From NCBI GenBank assembly GCA_903970295.1, contig CAJCHQ010000860.1, forward strand, positions 1 through 16,678: a DNA stretch of 16,678 nt, read 5' to 3'. The notes below the pieces were generated by a model. That model had not been told where the DNA came from, did no database searches, and saw only the letters and a program-made list of their open reading frames with translations. Position numbers and translations under genes: made by a program. This document shows, one piece after another, positions 1 to 6,631 of the stretch; within the stretch, counting starts at the first letter, position 1; each line of letters starts with the position of its first letter. Origin of the DNA: Bryobacterales bacterium. Lineage in GTDB: Bacteria > Cyanobacteriota > Vampirovibrionia > Obscuribacterales > Obscuribacteraceae.

Positions 1-320
1 ACATCGTTTGCAGCCAGCACTTCGAGCGCGCTGGCTAACGCGGGGACAGAAAGTGCATGCGTGTCCAGACCCAAAAAAAGAGGACCATCTATTTGATTCT
101 GCTTGCGGTACAGGCATATAGCCTGACTGATGGCTAAAATATGCCACTCGTTGAAAGCGATTTTGAGCGACGATCCGCGATGTCCTGAGGTACCAAAAGC
201 AACCCTTTGTGCCGGTATGCTGGGATCGGGCACTTCGGTGTAGTAACTCGTAATAAGTTTCGGTATGTCAACGAGCATTGATGGCTCGGCTGGTTTCCCA
301 GCAAACGGGCTTATTTGCAT
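1..320 (-). CDS. pgm: Phosphoglucomutase (alpha-D-glucose-phosphate specific), N-terminal part, runs off the left edge
   Basis: Reading the minus strand from the ATG at 320-318 gives about 106 codons with no stop before the window edge, so the gene is cut at its 3' end. The N-terminus matches E. coli-type Pgm closely in order and spacing: a 'G(K/Q)PA' start, the substrate-binding signature FGTSGHRGS, then '[13 protein letters not shown]', '[13 protein letters not shown]' and 'ALEVLAAND'. Pgm interconverts glucose 1-phosphate and glucose 6-phosphate in the cytoplasm, linking glycolysis to glycogen and sugar-nucleotide synthesis. The phosphoserine loop expected further downstream lies outside the window. 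AGGAG (332-336, minus strand) and GGAAG (325-329) lie upstream of the ATG. The gene is divergent from the slipin gene. Family assignment is strong from motifs; the symbol follows the E. coli-type enzyme. Confidence 0.9.
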   Translation of the reverse strand, partial: MQISPFAGKPAEPSMLVDIPKLITSYYTEVPDPSIPAQRVAFGTSGHRGSSLKIAFNEWHILAISQAICLYRKQNQIDGPLFLGLDTHALSVPALASALEVLAAND

Positions 321-553
321 ACTGCTTCCAGCTCCTAGTATCGTCTACGGTATTATGAGGATGCATGATCATAACTTGCAGCCCTGCCACTGCCGCAGAT
401 TTCAGCCGCGCTCGTGGAATCTCTTTTGCGAAGTATGATACTTGATCTGGAACTTCGTAGTACTATCGGCGTCACAGGCACGAGTGCAAGCAGACCAATT
501 TTGCGTTCCGAGTAGTTCGGGCGAAAAGTCTGGCTACCCCTATGCGATGTCAC

Positions 554-560
554 AAGGTGA
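554..560 (+). promoter_or_regulatory. Shine-Dalgarno site deciding the slipin start
   Basis: AAGGTGA ends four bases before the ATG at 565, so the AAGG core is seven bases away, a normal spacing. No comparable purine-rich site precedes the in-frame ATG at 547 or the TTG at 442. This favours 565 as the start, although 547 cannot be excluded. Confidence 0.55.
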
Positions 561-564
561 TCAA

Positions 565-1563
565 ATGTACGAACTGAATAATCAGCCTGCAGCGGCTGCG
601 AACCCCCTGCCAATGGCGCCGCCAAAACCATTTGCGGCCTTACTTTTCGGTGCCATCATCGTGGTTGGAGGCGCACTGGCGAATGCTGCTTACAATGGAC
701 CTTCTACTATCTCAATATCATGTGCAATTGCAATTGTGTCCGTGATCATAGCCTGCCTCGTCTTTTCATCTGTACAGATAGCCGATCAATGGGACAAAGC
801 CGTTGTTCTCAGGTTGGGCAAGTTTCAGGCTCTGCGCGGCCCGGGACTATTTTTTATCGTTCCTTTCATCGATACGATTGTCTACTGGATCGATACACGA
901 GTGCTCACCACAGCCTTCAAAGCAGAGAAGACACTGACGAAAGATACTGTACCGGTAGACGTAGTGGCAGTGCTGTTTTGGAAGGTATTGGAACCTGAAA
1001 AAGCAGCCCTCAATGTAGCCGATTATCAAAGTGCTATAAATTGGGCTTCACAGACAGCACTTCGCGATGTCATAGGCAAGACGATGCTCTCCGACATGCT
1101 TGAAGGGCGAGACAAAATTAGTGCTCTATTGCAAAAAATCATCGATGAACGTACGGAACCGTGGGGGATCAACGTGATCTCGGTAGAGGTCAAAGATGTA
1201 TTGATTCCTCCGGCCCTTGAGAATGCAATGTCTATGCAAGCGCAGGCGGACCGAGAACGTCAGGCCCGCGTAATTCTGGGAGACTCCGAGCGCCTGGTGG
1301 CAGAAAGCTTCGGCGAAGCTGCCAGGACTTACATCAATAATCCTGTTGCCTTGCACTTACGAGCGATGAACATGCTGTACGAAGGTTTGAAGTCAAATTC
1401 GTCCATTGTCATCGTTCCCAGCTCCGCTGTAGAGTCGATGGATCTAGGTGGACTTTCGGGAATGACGGCGCTGACAATGGGAATCGAACAGCAGCGCAAA
1501 GCTGAAATCCCGACGGAGAAACCGATTAACGGAAACGGTACCCCGGCTGCATCTGCTATCTGA
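565..1563 (+). CDS. Slipin/stomatin-type SPFH (Band 7) domain membrane protein
   Basis: This is a 332-residue protein from the ATG at 565. A short Pro/Ala-rich N-terminus is followed by two hydrophobic segments (about residues 23-42 and 49-69) and then an SPFH/Band 7 domain (about 70-260). Slipin hallmarks are visible: 'DKAVVLRLGKFQALRGPG', a 'PFIDTIVYWIDTR' strand, 'LEPEKAALNVADY', 'TALRDVIGKTMLSDML', 'RTEPWGINVISVEVKDVLIP' and a charged coiled-coil-like 'QADRERQARVI' stretch. Slipins form membrane-associated oligomers in lipid microdomains and often pair with an NfeD partner. No NfeD-like gene is visible here. The frame stays open upstream to a TTG at 442, but that extension (442-564) looks non-coding. 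It is transcribed away from pgm; the shared intergenic region has a 13-bp palindrome at 431-443. Confidence 0.88.
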   Translation: MYELNNQPAAAANPLPMAPPKPFAALLFGAIIVVGGALANAAYNGPSTISISCAIAIVSVIIACLVFSSVQIADQWDKAVVLRLGKFQALRGPGLFFIVPFIDTIVYWIDTRVLTTAFKAEKTLTKDTVPVDVVAVLFWKVLEPEKAALNVADYQSAINWASQTALRDVIGKTMLSDMLEGRDKISALLQKIIDERTEPWGINVISVEVKDVLIPPALENAMSMQAQADRERQARVILGDSERLVAESFGEAARTYINNPVALHLRAMNMLYEGLKSNSSIVIVPSSAVESMDLGGLSGMTALTMGIEQQRKAEIPTEKPINGNGTPAASAI

Positions 1564-1573
1564 ACCGGCAATT

Positions 1574-1777
1574 TCAGCATTTCAGCTGCGCGGCTTGCAA
1601 ATTAATCGATGGGCGGAGACGAACCAGGTGACGGCGCTCGCGGTTGGTGTATGCAGTAGCCTGATTCTTCTGATACCAAGCGTAAGCCACCAAAAGCACA
1701 ATGATAACGCTGTTAAAAACGGCAAGATTGCGAACGATTTCCAAGATGGCTCGCTGCCATGAGCTGGAGCAAGACAA
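1574..1777 (-). CDS. Possible small single-pass membrane protein (weak)
   Basis: This is a 67-codon minus-strand frame with one hydrophobic segment (about residues 20-34, 'LAVFNSVIIVLLVAYAW') followed by a positively charged tail rich in Arg. That is a plausible layout for a small inner-membrane protein. Against it, the start would be a TTG, no ribosome binding site is visible, and no family is recognised. It converges on the slipin gene, with the stop codons 10 bases apart. Confidence 0.28.
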   Translation of the reverse strand: MSCSSSWQRAILEIVRNLAVFNSVIIVLLVAYAWYQKNQATAYTNRERRHLVRLRPSINLQAAQLKC

Positions 1778-1805
1778 AGTTAATTCTGTGAACTGCGAAC
1801 CTAAA

Positions 1806-2081
1806 TTACTGCCGAATCAATGACATCTGACTCTGCCCGGATCTGTTCTTGCATCTTGCATCGACAGCCGACCCTTTTAATAAAGGCGAGGATGCCGTTT
1901 TATAAGGCTCAAGCCCCGCCTGAATATCCATTATGGTGTTAGCATCCTGTCGGACAAGAAGCGCTGGAACAAGTTTGTGATCGGCCAAATAACGTTGTTC
2001 TTTTTCCGGATTGCTTAGTACCTGACTGTCGCAAGGAAATAGCTTGCTCCGAAGACTCGCCTTCCTGCTAAGACTGTGCAT
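1806..2081 (-). CDS. Possible small hypothetical protein (weak)
   Basis: This 91-codon minus-strand frame starts with ATG at 2081. It has mixed, fairly protein-like composition ('NPEKEQRYLADHKLVPALL', 'DANTIMDIQAGLEP') but no membrane segment, signal peptide or recognised domain, and no clear ribosome binding site. Together with the weak ORF at 1574-1777 it is the only candidate coding content in the otherwise empty stretch 1564-2150, so it could also be non-coding DNA. Confidence 0.3.
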   Translation of the reverse strand: MHSLSRKASLRSKLFPCDSQVLSNPEKEQRYLADHKLVPALLVRQDANTIMDIQAGLEPYKTASSPLLKGSAVDARCKNRSGQSQMSLIRQ

Positions 2082-2150
2082 AACATAGAACGGTCCAGGA
2101 GATTAAAAGGTATTTTGAGATGGCTGTTCAGCTCAACACGCCTGCTAACT

Positions 2151-2182
2151 CTAAAGCATCTTTGCTCTAAAAGATGTTTTAG
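2151..2182 (-). terminator. Strong hairpin at the end of the glycosyltransferase operon
   Basis: CTAAAGCATCTTT (2151-2163) and AAAGATGTTTTAG (2170-2182) pair over 13 positions, with a single G-T wobble, around a six-base loop (2164-2169). The hairpin overlaps the stop codon (2179-2181) of the minus-strand small gene, so it sits where an operon end is expected. There is no long U tract after the stem in either direction, so it may be a weak terminator, a transcript-end stabiliser or a processing site. Confidence 0.5.
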
Positions 2183-2412
2183 TTCGATGCCGGTGGACTG
2201 CTGCCAGGAATGCGCTTCTCCTCGCCAGGCTTGTAAGAGGGGGCGAGTGCGCTGTGGTCAACGGGCTTGAGTGCCGGGCTTGTTTCTGCTTCATGAGCCG
2301 CAGCCAGTAATCGCGACTTGCAGCGGTTTGCTTCAAGTGCATTACCGCCTGTGAGTTCCTTACATGCAGAGTCTAAAGCTCGCTCGAGTATGTAGTCGGT
2401 GTATTCGCCCAT
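2179..2412 (-). CDS. Small conserved-looking hypothetical protein downstream of the glycosyltransferase
   Basis: This 77-residue protein starts at ATG 2412 and overlaps the 3' end of the glycosyltransferase gene by about 40 bases, which suggests translational coupling. A long purine-rich site (AAGGAAGGTAGG on the minus strand, plus coordinates 2419-2430) lies just upstream and supports translation. The N-terminal half looks helical and amphipathic ('YTDYILERALDSACKEL'); the C-terminal part is Pro/Ser/Lys-rich and probably disordered. There is no signal peptide, membrane segment or recognisable domain, and function is unknown. Its position suggests a role linked to the lipid glycosyltransferase, but that is inference only. 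Confidence 0.6.
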   Translation of the reverse strand: MGEYTDYILERALDSACKELTGGNALEANRCKSRLLAAAHEAETSPALKPVDHSALAPSYKPGEEKRIPGSSPPASN

Positions 2413-3656
2413 GTGTGACCTACCTTCCTTTGAAACAAAAATAATGGCCTAATGACTTGCTCGAGTCTAAACTCACTCGTCGATACAAGCTTAGTCCTTT
2501 TGACGCCTAAAAAACCATAATAACTGCGGGCAATTTCGTAGGCTGCATGCGTTCGATCTAAATTATATTTGGTTGGCAGAGCCAAGCTCTCTCTCTCTTC
2601 GATGTGTTTGATGGATCGAACGATAGCCACGATGTCGGATGGCTCTTTGATTGCTCTGGCTAAATCGGCTTCGATCAGCATTTCGGCCGTTCCTGATTCT
2701 TGAGGCATTGGTTCTGAAATCATGTCGATCGCCAGTGGTAATCGTCGAGCCACCGCTTCATAGGTTGTTAAACCACCAGCTTTTGTGACTAAAAGGTCAG
2801 ATGCGCTCATGATGTCTGAAAGTGTAGGCAAAATCGGGACCACTGCTGTAGAGAAGGGCATATGTACCGCTTGCTTTTTGATGTCCGCAACCAATCGTCT
2901 ATTGTTTCCGCAAATGACAACAACTTGCATGGGTCTGTCAACCTCTGCCATGGCCTGATAGATCTTGGAAATATTGCCACCACCAGCATAGCCGGCGGTC
3001 AGGCAGATAGTGACGGCATTTGTTTTGAGGTCAAGCTCGGCAAGCAATTCTGATCTAGTCTGAAGTGGTGGCTTTAAGAATTCCGGTTCGACTGGCATGC
3101 CGATTGTCACTATTTTCGTCGCATCTACGCCAAGTAATTGCAATCGTCGGTGAGCCGTTTCATTCGGTGCAACAATCAGGTCGGCATTACGACAAGCCCA
3201 GCCACTCCATAGATTGGCATTTGGATCTGTTACAACTACAAGCAATTTGGGTTTCTCGGGAAGATTGGCAGTGATTAACGCTCGCGCCAAGTAATGGTTA
3301 GCCATCGGATGAAGCGACACTACAATGGATGGTCTGATAGCGTGAAGCAACTTTTGCAAATATCCAGACGACAACCAATAGCCAAAACCGGAATTATCGG
3401 GTTTAACCAGTTCGATCAGGCTGTAGTAATATTTCATCCAATCTTGGCGATAGCGCAGTAAGTAATTGTAGATACCGACGAAAAGCCGGTGAATGATATG
3501 ACTCTCCTCGACGACGTCGACGATTTGAACCTCGACAGAATTCTTCGGCAGTTGCTGTTTGCCTACAAGTTCACCGATTGCTTCGCGGATCGCGCGAGCT
3601 GCACTTCGATGACCACCACCGGTGTTCGAAATACATAGAAGAATTTTCGTGCTCAT
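2373..3656 (-). CDS. MGDG synthase / UgtP-like glycosyltransferase (GT28 type)
   Basis: This 427-residue protein starts at ATG 3656. The N-terminus has the family's beta-strand plus Gly-rich loop ('KILLCISNTGGGHRSAARAI', G13-H16). Next is the MGDG_synth-type acceptor domain with 'YNYLLRYRQDWMKYYYSLIE', 'PSIVVSLHPMANHYL' and 'VVVTDPNANLWSGWACRNAD'. The C-terminal GT28-like half shows 'CLTAGYAGGGN' and the sugar-nucleotide-binding region 'MSASDLLVTKAGGLTTYEA' followed by 'EPMPQESGTAEML'. Relatives transfer galactose or glucose from a UDP-sugar to diacylglycerol at the membrane surface. The exact sugar and acceptor cannot be read from the sequence. The frame extends upstream to a GTG at 3719, but 3656 places the conserved first strand at the N-terminus as in relatives. 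Its 3' end overlaps the small gene at 2412. Confidence 0.87.
   Translation of the reverse strand: MSTKILLCISNTGGGHRSAARAIREAIGELVGKQQLPKNSVEVQIVDVVEESHIIHRLFVGIYNYLLRYRQDWMKYYYSLIELVKPDNSGFGYWLSSGYLQKLLHAIRPSIVVSLHPMANHYLARALITANLPEKPKLLVVVTDPNANLWSGWACRNADLIVAPNETAHRRLQLLGVDATKIVTIGMPVEPEFLKPPLQTRSELLAELDLKTNAVTICLTAGYAGGGNISKIYQAMAEVDRPMQVVVICGNNRRLVADIKKQAVHMPFSTAVVPILPTLSDIMSASDLLVTKAGGLTTYEAVARRLPLAIDMISEPMPQESGTAEMLIEADLARAIKEPSDIVAIVRSIKHIEERESLALPTKYNLDRTHAAYEIARSYYGFLGVKRTKLVSTSEFRLEQVIRPLFLFQRKVGHTWANTPTTYSSEL
2419..2430 (-). promoter_or_regulatory. Ribosome binding site for the small gene starting at 2412
   Basis: On the minus strand AAGGAAGGTAGG stands six bases before the ATG at 2412. 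It lies inside the coding sequence of the upstream glycosyltransferase and is the main evidence that the overlapping small gene is translated. Confidence 0.55.
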
Positions 3657-3888
3657 GCTGAATACTCTTGCTTTAGCGAGCCTTCTCTTATAGTCTCCAA
3701 ATAAAGTAGATAGTTCCACAAAACCTACGGAGGATCAGACGCTTGAGTATGTTTGAGCCGGGAGAGTGGCATCCTTTTATAGTGCTTGCAAATTGCGTAG
3801 ATCGCCCGGGCAGTGTCACCATATCCAGTGACAAGGAAATCGCCCAGGCGAAGATATGCCACCTATTCAAAGTTTCCGGGCTAAAATG

Positions 3889-4311
3889 CTACGCGACATC
3901 ATTGCGGATCGGCGGTGGCTTGATCAAGTTTGGATAGAATTTGTGCATAAACTGGTGAGCCAGCGGATTGCCCGGCGCGTGAGTCATTTCATAACCTTTC
4001 GCATCTAACGGCTCCGAAATGATGGCAGTGGCATCAGGGTTTTTCTTGGCTTCCGTGACAGACGGACCAAAAATAAGGGCGTCTACCGTGCCATCTTTTT
4101 GCACGATGGCACCGACTCTGGGAAGACTGGGATCAGCTTGCTCGTCTTTGTGCAAGCGCTCGTTTACCGCCTTAGCTAGCTGCGCATCTTTGCGCAGAGC
4201 ATCCAAGTCTTCGAACAGCTTATGCGTGGCTGCTTGGTCGCCTTCAGGGGAAACGGCCAATTTGGCATCACTCTCGATTTGTTTTGTAAGCGTTTCTACT
4301 TGGGATGGCAT
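3889..4311 (-). CDS. Hypothetical soluble protein, unknown function
   Basis: From ATG 4311 this gives about 140 residues. The first half is highly charged and helical ('VETLTKQIESDAKLAV', 'HKLFEDLDALRKDAQLAKAV'). The second half looks like a small alpha/beta region ('RVGAIVQKDGTVDALIFGP', 'DATAIISEPLDAKGYEMTH') ending in Pro-rich 'NLIKPPPIRNDVA'. No signal peptide, membrane helix or recognised domain is visible. The frame is open up to a TTG at 4380, adding 23 less convincing residues; neither start has a clear ribosome binding site. It lies in the same direction as the TPR gene upstream and the glycosyltransferase downstream, but gaps of about 180-230 bases argue for separate units. Confidence 0.6.
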   Translation of the reverse strand: MPSQVETLTKQIESDAKLAVSPEGDQAATHKLFEDLDALRKDAQLAKAVNERLHKDEQADPSLPRVGAIVQKDGTVDALIFGPSVTEAKKNPDATAIISEPLDAKGYEMTHAPGNPLAHQFMHKFYPNLIKPPPIRNDVA

Positions 4312-4490
4312 ATGAAAACCGTTGACACAGCTAAATATCTGGTAAGACTCGGTTCGCGCAAAATTCGACAGTCTCTTCAATGAGACTAGCGGATTAGTAA
4401 TACAACTTTGTGAGCAACATTATGTTTCGGAAACGTTAAATGGTTTCCTAGCCAACGACCATAGAAGCTGGCAACAGGAATGCCGGGCGA

Positions 4491-5324
4491 TTAATAGCTC
4501 GGATACTCTCTTCGTACACCGAGAAGATGCAAAATCACGATCACTGCGAGCGCGATTAAAACGCCCAACACTTTTGGCACCAGATCGTTTGCTGTCAAAA
4601 CTTTGGCCAGCCAGTGCAACATTCTGGACTCGAAAATGGAGAGGAACGACTTCTCGCGCGGTCCTGCTAATGACTGCGACGGACGATTGCTCTCAGCCAT
4701 CTCCAGTCGGTACGATTCTGCCAAATCTTCTTGGGATTCGTTCAAACGACCTAAGCGATCGCGCAAAACAGATCGGACATGAAAGGCACCACTAGATGGT
4801 TCGATGGCAATCGACCGGTCACATCTGGTTTCGGCAGCACGATAATTTCCCAGCTTGAGGTGAGCTCGGGCAGCGGTCACATGCGCCAAAGCGCGAATTT
4901 CCATTTTCCAATAGCGATAAAAGGTGTCATTCAAATTAGAATTCCAGGCGCCAAATGAAATTGCTGCATCACAATCTTGAAGGCACTCTTCGTATTGCCC
5001 TAAAAAAAGCCGAGCTTGCGCGCGAGCGAGATAGCCTAGCGGTTCATCCCGCCTGCAATCGACATACCGATCGAAATCAAGCTTGGCCGCCTCATACTCT
5101 TTGATAGACAAGTAGCTGAACCCACGCTTCACGTGCGCCGAGATAAGGTCGGGACAAAGCTCCAGTGCTTCAGTGAATTTGGCTATCGCCTCCTGCTCTC
5201 GCCCAGCCGACGCCAGCCAGTCTCCTTGCTTAAGGCATTTCTCTTCCTTGGAAAATTGAAGGGCAAGCCCCCAATTGCGCAGGCGCTGGATTAGACTTCG
5301 AGGATCGAGGGACGACTTTATCAT
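4491..5324 (-). CDS. TPR-repeat protein with a C-terminal membrane anchor
   Basis: From ATG 5324 the protein has 277 residues. About five tetratricopeptide-like helical pairs occupy residues 26-205, for example 'QGDWLASAGREQEAIAKFTE', 'AHVKRGFSYLSIKEYEAAKL', 'GYLARAQARLFLGQYEE' and 'ARAHLKLGNYRAAETRCDR'. A linker then leads to one hydrophobic helix near the C-terminus ('VLGVLIALAVIVILHLLGV', about 252-270) and a short basic tail. This fits a cytoplasmic protein-interaction scaffold tail-anchored in the inner membrane. TPR proteins mediate complex assembly; no partner can be deduced. A TTG start at 5348 in the same frame is possible; the chosen ATG has only a weak AGG upstream. Confidence 0.75.
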   Translation of the reverse strand: MIKSSLDPRSLIQRLRNWGLALQFSKEEKCLKQGDWLASAGREQEAIAKFTEALELCPDLISAHVKRGFSYLSIKEYEAAKLDFDRYVDCRRDEPLGYLARAQARLFLGQYEECLQDCDAAISFGAWNSNLNDTFYRYWKMEIRALAHVTAARAHLKLGNYRAAETRCDRSIAIEPSSGAFHVRSVLRDRLGRLNESQEDLAESYRLEMAESNRPSQSLAGPREKSFLSIFESRMLHWLAKVLTANDLVPKVLGVLIALAVIVILHLLGVRREYPSY

Positions 5325-5594
5325 TGACCTAATGCGGGAATCTCTCAACGTTGGACAAAAAGCGAAAGTTGATCACTATATGCCCATGGATACTGCAAGT
5401 CTTTTTGTTTGGATTGAAATAAACGAAATTAAACGCCTGCACAAAATCGGGAAAGATCAGCGCTGGCGTCGCGCACAACCTCACGCTCAAGGAGTTATGA
5501 GGTTTCGCTGCCCAGCGCCACAGCTATGTCACGAAGATGTCAGGAACCTCCCTTAATCTGGTCGCAAGGTCTCGATTTGGGGGGGAACAACTAG

Positions 5595-6599
5595 ATGGTT
5601 CGCATCGAAAATTCTGATCAAACAGCGACTACCGCACCGCCGGCTGACGCGAAGGGAATACAATTCGAAGGTTTCGCACCACACTCAGCTCAGAAGCCGG
5701 GTCAGCATGGCGCTCGGCATGGTGCCGATCTACATTTGGGGAACGCCTATGCACATGCGGCGCCGGAGGCGAATAGTCATTGCTTCGGGCCTTGCGAAAA
5801 AGCAAAAAATTGGCATCCAGATCAAAACGATCGTGGCTCTCATGCACAGACGTGGCGAAAACAGCACGAAGAACAAAGCCAAAAGCCTATGACTTTAGGC
5901 GAGGATGGTAAATATCAAGTTCAGCCGGGCGACGAAATCGGCGAAATTACGCGCCGTGCCCTGCACGCAAAGGGTGTCGATAAACCAACGCGAGCGCAAT
6001 TGACGCAAATGCAGAAAGACATCCTTGATGGCAGCGAAAAAGATAATCCGACGCTCAAATGTAATCCCGGCTTACTGCACGAAGGCACCAAGTTGACTAT
6101 ACCAGGCGTGAAGTCAGAGGGAGCCAGCGGTCCTGCAACCGGCACGGCTACCGGCGAAGCTCGTAAACCAGAGTCCAAGACGCCGCCCGGCACAGACCAT
6201 GGCACCGGTACTGGTGCTCAGACTGGAACCGGCCATCCTCAGTCTGAGTTTCCATCGGATAAAAGTCGGCCGGCAGTTCACCTGGGACCAGACGTTCTAA
6301 ATGCAGCTAAACTCGGACATGCAACAGGCCCACAAACTGAAGTACCAAACCCAAAGGGTGGAGCTACTGTACGGCTGGGGACCGGGACCGATCTACTCGG
6401 TCATGATGGGAAGGGTGGCACCGATATCACCCGTAGTGGCAATAGCGATCACGTTTTGGACATACCCAATTTGCATATTGAACTCACTCCGAAGCCCGCA
6501 CCCCCTCCTCAACCCGACGCGCCGAAGCCGGCAGACCATTGGTATAACTGGCACAATTTGCGCGATCGCTTGCTCGATGGGCTAGAAGCGCTGAGTTAA
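5595..6599 (+). CDS. LysM-like domain protein with Gly/Thr-rich low-complexity tail
   Basis: This 334-residue protein starts at ATG 5595, nine bases after a run of G residues (5579-5585) that can serve as ribosome binding site. Residues 1-100 are hydrophilic, with many His, Gln and Ala. Residues about 106-170 resemble a LysM domain with an insertion: 'KYQVQPGDEIGEITRRAL', then a helix, then 'NPGLLHEGTKLTIPG'. LysM domains bind N-acetylglucosamine polymers such as peptidoglycan. Residues about 176-221 are dominated by Gly, Thr and Pro, and a second Pro-rich stretch precedes a short helical C-terminus. There is no classical signal peptide, so export, if any, would need another route. The LysM call is moderate because the domain is longer than usual. 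It converges on the kinase gene with a 32-base gap. Confidence 0.72.
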   Translation: MVRIENSDQTATTAPPADAKGIQFEGFAPHSAQKPGQHGARHGADLHLGNAYAHAAPEANSHCFGPCEKAKNWHPDQNDRGSHAQTWRKQHEEQSQKPMTLGEDGKYQVQPGDEIGEITRRALHAKGVDKPTRAQLTQMQKDILDGSEKDNPTLKCNPGLLHEGTKLTIPGVKSEGASGPATGTATGEARKPESKTPPGTDHGTGTGAQTGTGHPQSEFPSDKSRPAVHLGPDVLNAAKLGHATGPQTEVPNPKGGATVRLGTGTDLLGHDGKGGTDITRSGNSDHVLDIPNLHIELTPKPAPPPQPDAPKPADHWYNWHNLRDRLLDGLEALS

Positions 6600-6631
6600 G
6601 TTCGAGCAACGTCTGCCTCCGGGGAAAGGTT

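Noticed and set aside
442..564. N-terminal extension of the slipin from a TTG
   Set aside because: The extension has no family resemblance, no ribosome binding site, and the ATG at 565 has a well-placed AAGGTGA.
4429..4448. Inverted repeat GGAAAC/GTTTCC between the TPR gene and the hypothetical gene
   Set aside because: Only six paired bases with an eight-base loop and no T run; not enough to call a terminator.
5275..5556. Plus-strand frame of 93 codons, with AAGGAG near an internal ATG at 5497
   Set aside because: It overlaps the start of the TPR gene, the internal ATG is only two bases from AAGGAG, and the product looks random.
6600..6631. Possible terminator between the convergent LysM and kinase genes
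   Set aside because: No stem longer than a few bases followed by a T tract could be found in this short gap.
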